From positions 10,474,552 through 10,538,551 of the forward strand of contig CM041197.1 of assembly GCA_023078555.1 (NCBI GenBank): 64,000 nucleotides of DNA. The letters run 5' to 3'. The notes beneath the pieces are model-generated. The model saw nothing but the letters and a program-made list of their open reading frames with translations. It had not been told where the DNA came from and searched no databases. Within the stretch, counting starts at the first letter, position 1. Every line of letters begins with the position of its first letter. Positions 1 through 9,935 of this stretch are shown in pieces. The position numbers were made by a program, and so were the translations under genes. The DNA is from Ulva prolifera (taxonomy: Eukaryota > Chlorophyta > Ulvophyceae > Ulvales > Ulvaceae).

Positions 1-101
1 TGCCACCATCGAGTTCGAGACGAGACTTGGCCACCGGTGCAGACCGCGTATACATGATGTGCGGTGACATGTGCACGCGTGTCTGACGTGGGGTCGCTGT
101 G

Positions 102-167
102 GTGCAGGGCGCTGCTGCTGGTGCTTCAGATGATATCATCTAAAGCACCAGCAGCAGCGCCCGGCAC
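102..167. repeat. near-perfect 66-nt hairpin
   Basis: Positions 107-126 and 143-162 are perfect 20-base inverse complements rich in CTG/CAG, with four further pairs outside one mismatch (102-105 with 164-167). The 16-nt centre holds a perfect 14-bp palindrome (128-141), so the whole folds into one long rod. It is not part of any repeat recognised elsewhere in this window. It could be a small foldback element or a small-RNA precursor; nothing in the sequence decides which. Confidence 0.8.
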
Positions 168-493
168 GTGCACATATGTGCCATGTTATGGCAATTCGCT
201 CTGGCCCTGTCGGCCCATCTGCAGAGGATGGACTTCGCGGCCGAGCACTCCATCATACTGAATACTCTATTCCGGACACGAAGATCGAGTTGGTTTACAG
301 GTGCAGCGGAACCTGCGCTGACGACACGAAAGCGAAACGTACCTATCATGGCCGGTGAACAGGGTGTGTGCGGCTGTGTCATGGGGCAACTGTGGCTGTT
401 TTGACCGTGACTGCCCATCACCTAGTGATAGTTGACTGGTCGGGCGGTGTGCCTACATGCAGCCGTTTGTGTCACTTGCTTTGGAAGCCGGAC

Positions 494-557
494 AACCTTC
501 CCCAAAGTGTCAAATTCGCGCAAAATCCACCGCGAATTTGACACTTTGGGGAAGGTT
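494..557. repeat. perfect 27-bp foldback at the broken end of a TIR element
   Basis: Bases 494-520 and 531-557 are perfect inverse complements around a 10-nt loop. The right arm is the normal subterminal sequence of the hAT-like family, matching the reverse of about 8.75 kb. The left arm is an inverted copy of the same bases replacing the true terminus. This is the signature of a foldback or template-switch repair that destroyed the left end of the element. Confidence 0.85.
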
Positions 558-737
558 TCCACTATTGTCTCAGTCGACTGGGCAATCGTAGTGTTTCACT
601 TTAGTTTGTTGGGGAGAATGGCCCTAATTCGCCAAATAGGGCTGTCTCGTTGGGGAGAATCGCTTTTCGCGGGCGCTGCTCCCCAAAGCTGCCCAACGCC
701 TCGCCCGCTTGCCCAATCCTCCCCAAACCGCCTCTGC

Positions 738-1086
738 TGTCACAATGCATGAGCCTGCGGGCAGCAGTGTGGTGACAGGTGCACCCATGCACGGACGATC
801 CGCGGATCCAGTGCAGGGGTAAGCCGCCAGCCGAGATTGTCTCGATGTAGTGAGAGAGATCCCGCGAGGGTTTTCCCGCCGTAACCTTGAGTGTTCAGTG
901 TGCATATAAGCTCGTGCACACTGAGATCTGTAACCATTATCTTTACTGTTTCACGGTATTAGCACTCTCCTCACAGCATCTCTCGGTTCTACCTCTGTGC
1001 GCAGCAGGTACGAGATGCTGGCTGTCCTGACCTGACTTGAACGAGGACTGCGCGTCCGCCCTGCACAAATAATAGCTTTTCTGACA
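738..1086 (+). repeat. copia 5' LTR
   Basis: The repeat starts TGTCACAATG and ends TTCTGACA, giving the usual TG...CA ends. It is 349 bp and identical to 6968-7316 except for one base. A TATAAG box lies at 905-910 and a TGTAA motif at 929-933, which could mark the promoter and the polyadenylation region of the LTR. Confidence 0.97.
905..933 (+). promoter_or_regulatory. putative LTR core promoter and poly(A) motif
   Basis: TATAAG (905-910) is followed within 25 bases by TGTAA (929-933). The same pair occurs in the 3' LTR. A TATA box near the U3/R border and TGTAA, the green-algal polyadenylation motif, fit LTR function; transcript ends have not been seen. Confidence 0.45.
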
Positions 1087-1100
1087 TGGTATCGGTGATG
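1087..1100 (+). other. copia primer-binding site
   Basis: TGGTATCGGTGATG lies directly after the 5' LTR. The first seven bases pair with a tRNA 3' end ...GATACCA, as in initiator methionine tRNAs used by many copia elements. Nearly the same motif lies next to LTR families A and B in this window. Confidence 0.75.
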
Positions 1101-1392
1101 TTAGCGTTATGTCTGTTCATGGTCTTGTTCAGGAAAGCCGTCGGCCAATGTCTGCGCGCAGACACAGCGGGCATTCCACTGTTCCGCCGGCGCTCAGACT
1201 GCGGTCAAAAGCGCAGGCATCATTTAGCTCTCTCGTAGTATATTGTTGTTAGACACAATTCGAGAAGCTTGTTTTAATGATCAGCGCTGAGAAGAGCGAA
1301 CGCGTTCGCTTGTTTTCTCAACCTGTTTGCTTGCGAGCAATCCCACTGGTTAGTTGGTGCGCGCGACAAACAACCATCTGTCCTGATGCAGG

Positions 1393-4300
1393 ATGTCTCT
1401 CTCGAACGCAAACTCCAACGCCAACTCTCTTCGCGAGGAGAGGCGTGACGATGCTGACCAGCAGCCTCTCGTCGACAGGGACGCTGACCAGCAGCTCCCT
1501 GACGGAGAACAGCCTGCGGGTATGTTGCTCCGGGGCGGCCGAATTGTCCGGCCACCACCCTCTTCCCACACTGGGCAGAGCAGTCAGCAGGTGCCTTTTT
1601 CCTCTCATGTTGTGAACGATCCTGGTCACACTGAGTCACTCATATCACTCGAGACGTTAACCGAGGCGCTGCGCGCATCTCGGGGACGTAGCGAACCTGA
1701 TTTGACTAAAGGGAAATTGCCTGATTCGAATTACAAGACTGAAAGTTTCGTTGCGTACGAACAGAAAGTCTTTTTGTGGTTAGGTCAGTTCGAGTTAGAT
1801 CATTTGTTGCAGCACGCACCGTCTGCGGACGAACAACGTGTTCATGCTAGGGCGAGGACACAGGTCCTAATGTCTTTGCCTGACGCGGATAGGACGACTG
1901 TCTATCGCATGTCACACTTGTGTGAAGCATGGTCTTACTTGACTGCAAAGTACAGACCTAGCACTGAAGCCGAAATCCACAGACTGTGGAGTCGGTTTAA
2001 TTCTTTATCACAACACAACAAAGATGTTGCGACATACTGTGGTGATGTGATGAGTGTTTACACTCAACTGGAGGCACTAGGTGCCGATGTGGGCCAGCGA
2101 TGGCTACGTTTGAAACTGTTAGAGGTGGGGGAGGAGTTCAACGCTGTGCGCGGCAAAGTCCAACACTCCTCCCCTCATGTGATAATATCGCGTTTAACTG
2201 AGCATGCTGATTTGCTCAAACAACAGCGGTCGCTGCAAGCTAGGTCTGGGGCGCCCGCGGGCAAACCAGGCCATGGCTGGCGCAAGCAGCACCGTGGTGA
2301 CGGCCCTGTGGTCGCTGCTCTCGCAGCTGGCCAGGCTCCTCGCGAGGAGACCAGGACCTGTTTCTTCTGCAAGAAGAAGGGACATTTGCGTGCGAACTGC
2401 CCCCAACGCAAACAGGCTGCGGCCAGAGATGTTTGCACTATTGAAATGCCTGCCAAGTATCCACAGCCGGACGCGTCCATGCCGTGGAACATCATTGTTG
2501 ATAGTGGGTCGGACATGCATATAGTAGGAAATCGGGAAATGTTCACTGAGTACGGCCCATGTCAGAAAGTTGCCAATCTCGCGGGACCAGGGCAGCTTTC
2601 TATCATGGGCAGGGGAACCATTCAGGTGAACCTGGGTGCTTATGTGGACAAGCATGGGAACAACCATCCACTGGATGTGGAAATTCCCGGTGTATACTAT
2701 GCTCCTGAATGTCCGTACAACCTGCTCAGCACGATGGGTCTTAGACACGAGCAGATGTTCTTAGACACGCGTAGGAATGTGTTGTATGTCCCTGGTCTGG
2801 GTGATATGGCTACCGACGTAGAGGACGATGCCAAATATCAGGAACTAGATATGGATGGTCACCCTGTCTTTGCGTTCAAAATGGCAGTAGAGACCAAACC
2901 CATTCTCGTCGGTGCGCCTGTCAATAGGGGGGTAGTCTGGTCTAACCAGAGCAGTCCGACCTCAGTCGTTGATGATCAAAAGCAGTGGCATCATGTGGCG
3001 GTCGCGGCCATTGACCTGCAGCGAACCAATGCTGGGGGAGCTGAGGTCCCGCATGATGCATACTTGCTGGAACCTGCTTTTCTAGCACACTTGTCTTTTC
3101 ACCAGTCAAATTGGGTCCTTAAACGCATGCAATCTAATAGTGAATTCTATGGTCATTTGAATTTGGATGTCGATTCCGAGCCACTGGGGTATCGGTGTCA
3201 CGGCTGCAGAATTGGCAAAGTGCCTGCGGGCAAGTTCTCTGCCAATGATCGTGAGCTCATGGGCCAGGCCAAGTGGCCTGGTGAGCAACTGCACGCCGAT
3301 TTAGCTGGTCCTGTCTCTCCAGTAGGAATTGGTGGTGTGAAATATGTTTTGTTTGTGATGTGTGCCTTTACCCGTTATACTTTCGTGGTAGGTCTGCGCA
3401 AAAAGAGTGAGGCTGCGGCCATGATCTCTTATATTATCGAACGCATTCGGGTGAATGTGGTGAAGCCAGGTGAACCGGGTGTGCGCATCCTACACACCGA
3501 CAAAGGGGGAGAGTTTATGGTCGCGGCCTTAAAGCTCTACCTCCAGCGTCGTGGCATCACTCACCGCTTGACCCCCACAGCCGCTCATCGCTGTAACGGC
3601 ATGATCGAGAGGAGGATCGGAGTGGCCTTTGAGTCACTCCGTGCTGTGCTGCTCGCGAGCGGCCTGCCTCTGTTCCTGTGGATAGAATGCCTCGCCAGCG
3701 TTGTCCATGGTCACAATCTCACGCCGTCGTCGGCATTGTACCATGACAAACTGGCGAGCATCCTCAAGGGGCTGAAAGCTCAGCATGCTGTCAATGCGTC
3801 TGCGGACGTTGACGAAGCTGAAAAGAGCCTGGGGAAGGGAAAGCGCATGAAAAAGGCCGAGCGCGATAAGTTGAGGGATGAGGAGAAACGCAAGTACAAG
3901 TTGCTTTCGACGACAGAATTAGATGAGTTTTTAGTGCGGTCTTGTGATAAGGATATCATTCCTTATATGGCCTTTTTCAGAGACACCTCCGTTGAGGTGT
4001 TCCAAGATCTGCTGCGGCAGCAGCGTCCATGGGGGGTTGAGGTGTATGCATACCCTAGGGATGACAAGCTGCGGAAGTTGTCCCCGCGGGGTGTGCCTGC
4101 ATACTGGGTCGGGGCTGGGTTAGGCCCCAGCATGCAGCGTGTGTACGCCCAGGACGTTCCTGGGGGTAGGGTTTTTGTTGTGCGTCAGGTGATGTGCACT
4201 GCGGATCAGATGATCCGGCACGTACGCAAGTACGATGCATCCGCCGTTGTAGACAAGAGGGAACCTAAGGAGTTTGCGAACTCCTATACGGTTGCTTTTG

Positions 4301-6950
4301 AGGGGGACGATGAGGGTGAGCGTGTGTCTGACGCCGATGTCCCTCCTTTCGCGGCAGAGCACACGTATGATGGGGGAGTGTTGCGCCGTCTGCGTGACCA
4401 GCTTCACACCCCCCCTGGTCATGGTAGGGTCCCTGTCATGGAAATGACATTCCGGCAGGACAACCCTGACCCTGATCCTACTGCGTACTCTCCACGATTT
4501 GGAGCTGGCTCCTCTGCGGAGATTATCCGACGTGACCCTGCTAGGGCAACGCCGGAAATAGCCAGAGCAGCTTTGCACCGCACGCGTGCAATGTCCAGAG
4601 CTGCTGCTCACCCTGCCGTCCCTGCCCCCCCTCGTGTTCACGGCGAAGTGCATCATCCTGTCGCCACGCCCTCTCGCACCGCGCGGTATGTTGTCACGCG
4701 CAATGCTGTGTTGCACGACCCTGGTGTAGAAGTTGCGTTCCCCATTCCAGTGTCTGTCAGTGCGTCTGATGACGACATGGAGGATCCGTCCGATGATGAC
4801 AGTCGTGGCATCTATGACGACGATGACGAACAGCGCATGGACTACACCGTCTCAGATGATGAAAGAGCTGCGGCTCATCAGAATCTGGAGGCTCAGCGGG
4901 TCCGCTCTGGGAGTAATTCGGCAGCGGCCTCAGCATCTGGCGCGGGGGCAGTTGCTCAGCCCTTGCGAGGAGCTGAGGCGCCGAGGCCCTTCTGGGAGGA
5001 TGAGCCAGATGAGGTGGAGACCGGGTCCGAATTAGGGGGAGAGGATCCGGACCCCTCAGCCGCGGTTGGGGTTGATTTGCCTGACGAGGTGAGGGCCATT
5101 CCAGCTGCCTTACCTCGTATTAAAATCAATCCTCTTGTACGCAGACGCCTTGTTCCATTGGCTGCGGATGTAGCAGCTGTACAAATGCATGAGCCTGCGG
5201 GCTCTGACATTGCTAGTAGTGAAACAGTTGTAGTTGCTATTGATGCTTCAGCTTGCGATCAGGACACATCAGCCGCGGCTGACTGTGGAGTGTCCTGTGC
5301 AGGCCTGAAGCCTCAGCATGTGGAGTCTGGTGAGCAGCAGAATGCTCAGCGTCGTGGGTCGCGCAGAGCAGCTGCCGCCAGGAAGCAGAAGCCTTCCGAC
5401 CCTGATCTGCCTTCTATGAAGGAAGGACTCGCGGGTCCAGACAGGGATGCATGGCTGCATGCCATGCAAGAGGAGGTGGATGCACTGGGTGAGCACGGAA
5501 CCTTCGGGTTGTGCTATCTGCCTGCGGGCAAACGGGCTATCTCGGGCAAATGGGTGCTCAAGATCAAGCGCGGGCCTGCTGGTGAGATTCAGCGGTACAA
5601 GGCACGATATGTAGCTCGTGGTTTTTCTCAGGTAGAAGGAGTAGATTTCTTTGAGACATGGTCCCCTGTTGGTAGTTATGCGACACTGCGTGTGTTGCTG
5701 TCAATAGCTGCTCAGGAGGATCTGGAGATTAGGCATATAGATATACAGTGTGCTTTTCTGAACGGTGACCTGGAGGAAGAGGTTTTCGTTGAACAGCCCC
5801 CGTATTTTACAGACGGGACAGCACGTGTATGGAAATTGCATAAGACTCTGTATGGCCTGAAGCAAGCCGCTCGCGAGTGGCATAAAGCTTTAGTAAAGGT
5901 CTTGGCTGAACTGGGATTTGTGTGCGCACAGAGTGATCCCGGACTGTATGTCAGTAAAACCAGTCGCTGCTTTATCTTTCTGTGGGTGGATGATTTATTC
6001 ATTTTCAGTTGCTCTGCGGGGCTGCAAGAAATCATCAGTGTCATTCTCACGAAATTTGAAGGTAGAGATTTAGGTGACCTGTCTTGGGCACTCGGCACTG
6101 AGATCACGCGTGATCGAAAGGCCAAAACAATCACAATGACACAACGTACCAAAATCCAAAACCTGTTGGAAAAATACAGCATGTCTGATTGTCGTAAATC
6201 TCCCACTCCATCAGTGCCGCGGCAACAGCTAAGGAGTGTGAAAGAGCATCCTGACCTGGAGAAAGCCAGTGCTGCTGAGCATTCCAGGTTCATGAGTGCT
6301 GTAGGAAGCATCCAGTATATTGCAGGAGTGACACGACCTGACCTGAGCTATGTGGCACATGCCCTGGCCCGGCACATGTCTAGTAGCCTAAAGGAACATT
6401 GGTCTGCCGTGCAACATGTTCTGAGATACCTGCAGTCCACAAAGAATTTAGGAATAAAATTTATAGGCTCTGAGGGACATGGGTGTTTGTTAGAGGCTTA
6501 TTCAGATGCAGATTTTGCGAACTCTGCTGATCTGAAAAGCGTGTCTGGTATGGTTATTCGGGTGCATGGGAACTATGTTCTCTGGCGTTCGAAGAAGCAG
6601 AGTATAGTGGCTGGGGATACAACAGAGGCTGAGCTTATCGCGATGAGTGCAACAGCCAACAGTTGATGTGGGTGAAGCAGTTGCTTCTCGATTTGAAACT
6701 CATCCCACATAAGCCGACTCTGTGGGGTGACAATAAGAGTGCCAATATCTTGGCTGTGAATGTTGTATCCACTGACAGATCCAAGCACATTCGTGTGCGG
6801 CACTTGCGAGTGCGGGAATATGTCCAGATGGATGAACTTAAGGTAGCATGGGTGGGCACTGTTGATCAGTTAGCGGATGTGTTTACTAAAGTGCTGCCCG
6901 GACCTGCTTTGCTAGAAGTTCGTAATAAACTCCAGCTAGTGGAGACGTAG
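1393..6950 (+). pseudogene. gag-pol: copia gag-pol polyprotein, single frame broken by one base deletion near its end
   Basis: This polyprotein supplies the capsid, protease, integrase and reverse transcriptase/RNase H for copy-and-paste transposition. The frame opens at 1393 and runs 1,757 codons to a stop at 6664. Gag carries a CX2CX4HX4C zinc knuckle (residues about 323-336). The protease active site is DSG at 370-372. The integrase has an N-terminal His/Cys zinc site (H566, C602, C605) and a DD35E triad D636, D703, E739. The RT has AFLNG and YGLKQ motifs and the catalytic WVDD at about 1531-1534 in place of the commoner YVDD. RNase H begins with SDADF (D1705). Compared with the second copy at 43.2 kb, one G is missing near 6660, shifting the last 95 codons into another frame (6663-6950). 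Intact up to RNase H, it is probably only just inactive. Confidence 0.96.
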
Positions 6951-6959
6951 CAGGGTTTA

Positions 6960-6967
6960 TGGGGGAG
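6960..6967 (+). other. copia polypurine tract
   Basis: TGGGGGAG immediately precedes the 3' LTR, the expected place for the plus-strand primer. Confidence 0.75.
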
Positions 6968-7316
6968 TGTCACAATGCATGAGCCTGCGGGCAGCAGTGT
7001 GGTGACAGGTGCACCCATGCACGGACGATCCGCGGATCCAGTGCAGGGGTAAGCCGCCAGCCGAGATTGTCTCGATGTAGTGAGAGAGATCCCGCGAGGG
7101 TTTTCCCGCTGTAACCTTGAGTGTTCAGTGTGCATATAAGCTCGTGCACACTGAGATCTGTAACCATTATCTTTACTGTTTCACGGTATTAGCACTCTCC
7201 TCACAGCATCTCTCGGTTCTACCTCTGTGCGCAGCAGGTACGAGATGCTGGCTGTCCTGACCTGACTTGAACGAGGACTGCGCGTCCGCCCTGCACAAAT
7301 AATAGCTTTTCTGACA
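6968..7316 (+). repeat. copia 3' LTR
   Basis: Same 349-bp sequence as the 5' LTR with one substitution, followed directly by the second TCTGC target copy at 7317-7321. Confidence 0.97.
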
Positions 7317-8544
7317 TCTGCAACATTTGTTATGATGTTTTGCGTCATGTAGATGGTCGCGCCTCTTTGTGGGGCGTCCAGGTGTGGTCATACGGACGTG
7401 TTATCATCGTAGAATGACACACCAGGCCCATGTAGCCCAGAGTTGTGCTGTACGAGCCCACGCGACTGTGTATTAATAAAATCAAGTCCTGGTGTGTTTA
7501 TTTACATCGGTGATAACACAGCTTGAGGTGCTTGTTGTCTGTGGTTCACTGATTTGGTGTAGGTCTGCACAACTGCTTGTTGCAGGCACCTAGCGCTGCC
7601 TCTTGTTGGGTTAGCAAGGAGGAACGTTCATGTTAATTAAGCCTGTTGGCTTGCACAATAATATTTCATTGCATTGTCTAGGAGTATGTTGCATAGGAGA
7701 GCAATGATCTGGAGGCAGATGGAAACCTCGTGCTGTCGTACTTTCAACCGAAATGCTGCCGGGACCCCGCATCCAAATGGCCCTGCCGATCAGTTGAAAA
7801 AATTCATTATCATGTGAACAGGCCTAGCGGTGAAGGGTCATAAACTCTTGATCCATGTCTATTAGAGGGCGCGGTACTTTCACAAGAGGACAGTACTACC
7901 AGCGTATTCGATACGCATACATGTTGATGCTATAGAACAGGAGCCCCTAAGATGGTATCTAATACTAGCTGTGGCTCGAGCAACCGACACCGTTGCCAAT
8001 CCACTTTGACTGACCTCATGATGATAGAGGAGCCGCTGACATGCACACGTTCAGCATCCCCACACTCATCCTCATCACCCCCTATTTCAACCTCACTTTG
8101 AGCGAGGAGCTCTAGCGAAGCAGCATATTGCTGTTTGGCAGTCTTGGTGGTTACTACACGATAGTATTCTACTGGCTCTTCACATGTCATCAGAGCACCA
8201 TTCGTACAGTCTACCTGAGCCCATGGGTAGCACAAAATCATTCCACATCGGACACTCTGATGCAGAAATCTCTGATGTGATCGTCCCCGACGTCGTTGGG
8301 GGCATCCAAAGCACGAGCCACCACGACCTCCACAACTTCTTGGAGCTGTATCGCCGTCAAAGGTTTTCAGTTAATGTAATATGCGCCAGACACGTTGTCG
8401 ATACCGTCTCGCAAGATCTCACGACCGGACTGTGTTCGCGCAGCCATGGGCCCAATTGTGCAGTCAACCGCCAATCACCGTCGAGTCCTCACGAAATCAC
8501 AAACAGCTACCATACGCAAGGAGAATAACATGAGATGTGTTGGG
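7317..8544. other. interior of hAT-like element, no gene seen
   Basis: This is the unique interior of the element interrupted by copia. Short open frames occur on both strands (for example 7930-8241 minus and 8184-8528 plus), but none has a recognisable domain or convincing splice structure. It may be captured host DNA. Confidence 0.5.
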
Positions 8545-8809
8545 TCTTATTCTTGATGCCTTGCGTGCATTGGGCATGTTGCCGTAGCGTTGGGGGGCAT
8601 CTGAACGGCTTTGGGGAGAATCGGGCTTTTTCCGCCAAAAGGGCTGCTTCTGTTGGGGAGGCTCCCCAACGCCGAGATCGTACACTACGATTGCCCAATC
8701 GACTGAGACAATAGTGGAAACCTTCCCCAAAGTGTCAAATTCGCGGTGGATTTTGCGCGCCCACCGGGGTCCCACCATGTAGCGGGAGTGCATGACCCCC
8801 TCATTGTGA

Positions 8810-9456
8810 GGCTTTGTTGTACACATTTTGTTTTTTATTGTGATGATGTTTGTTGTCTGTAAACCCAGCTAGCTGCCCCTAGAATGTGGCACCCACCCAC
8901 AAAACATGGTTTATTGTGATGGCATAAGATGAGTTCAGAAAGGGTCAATGGAACGGCCGATACACCAGAGCATACACCAGAACGTTCAATATCGACTACA
9001 ACAGAATCTGTAATTGCCACTGAATCTGTAATTGCCACACTGCCCCGTATTCAGGAAAGGACCCGGATCATCAAGCAACAACAATAAAAAGCAAATGTGC
9101 AGTTGTTGCAATATAAGCCATGTTTGCTGCTATGATCATTAGTCATAAGGTACAAACTCCTGCACCACGTACGCTCAGCACACTGATCTCTGCTATAGTC
9201 GGGAAACACAGACACACACAAACATCAAAGCATTCAGACCTGGCAATTGCCAGACACAGACGACGTAGTAATGACAGCGACATCTTATACTCTGTACACT
9301 TGCCAGCAGCTTGCCTTGCAACAGATTCCAGACAAAGGCATGTGATCTGCTACACTCTCGTGAACACATCTACGTCACGCTTGCACCTGGGGAGCCATTG
9401 CATCCCACAGCAACCCCGATCATGCGGGATGACAAAGGTACTGGCTGCAGGATGAC
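8810..9456. other. stretch without a recognised gene
   Basis: Outside the element boundary at 8801 (expected 8-bp target copy CATTGTGA at 8802-8809). A 17-base motif GAATCTGTAATTGCCAC is tandemly duplicated near 9006-9042. No coding exon, RNA gene or known repeat was recognised. Confidence 0.5.
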
Positions 9457-9927
9457 AAAGTGTTCGAATGCAAGCGCGAGTGGACGCTGTTATAAGCAAG
9501 GACCTACGCGCAGCATTCATCAAGCTAGCTAGTGGGCTGCAAAGCCGTTACCTGTGGAGCACTAAGGTCGTACGTCGGCAATGCACAGATCAGGGGATGT
9601 ACTGTAATGCAGTGAGGCAATACAGGAACCACGTAAGGCTGTAAGAGAATGATTACAGTAGACTTGGAGGCACGTGACTTTATGCCACCGATCAGTCAAG
9701 TCTACGGCGGTCATAGTCACAGCGACCGCACACAATCCTCGCATGGATTGTGCTGGATTATGCTCATGCATATGAAAATGCATATGTACCCAACATAACA
9801 AGAGTTGGGCCCGTGGCCACCACACTCATGTGCGTACTTGCACGTCATGCATTGTGTCCCAGGATGGACCTCATTTATGACAGAAGCGTCATACCGTAAG
9901 TTTAGTTGGGCGAAATGTTGACAAGTT
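9457..9927 (-). mobile_element. LTR-A fragment split by a 410-bp insertion
   Basis: Bases 9457-9481 match the first 24 bases of LTR family A as read on the plus strand, and about 9892-9927 match the next 35. The two pieces are consecutive in intact copies (for example 12679 onward), so 9482-9891 is an insert. The insert ends CTGTTATAAG and, reversed, CTGTCATAAA, a short imperfect inverted repeat that may be a small TIR element. After 9927 the LTR stops and retrotransposon coding sequence begins. Confidence 0.65.
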
Positions 9928-9935
9928 TAGTTGGG

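Larger units (their letters stand above)
738..7316 (+). mobile_element. Ty1/copia LTR retrotransposon, full length and young
   Basis: A 6,579-bp element has two 349-bp LTRs and an exact 5-bp target duplication TCTGC (733-737 and 7317-7321). The order is LTR, primer-binding site, gag-protease-integrase-RT-RNase H in one frame, purine tract, LTR, which is the Pseudoviridae arrangement (integrase before RT). The two LTRs differ at only one position that I can see (C in the 5' copy at about 869, T in the 3' copy at about 7109), so insertion was recent. It sits inside a hAT-like element. A one-base deletion near 6660 makes the copy non-autonomous. Confidence 0.97.
521..8801. mobile_element. hAT-like non-autonomous TIR element, left end lost, interrupted by copia
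   Basis: The right end at 8801 reads CATGACCCCCT, the same terminus as the elements at 29.5-31.4 and 54.7-56.0 kb. The first roughly 77 bases of the inner left arm (521-597) match the reverse complement of the right arm (about 8683-8756) almost perfectly, showing that the two arms belong to one element. Without the copia insertion (738-7316) the element is about 1.7 kb. Both arms carry many TTGGGGA/TCCCCAA motifs. The left terminus and its target duplication are lost. No transposase was found inside. Confidence 0.75.
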
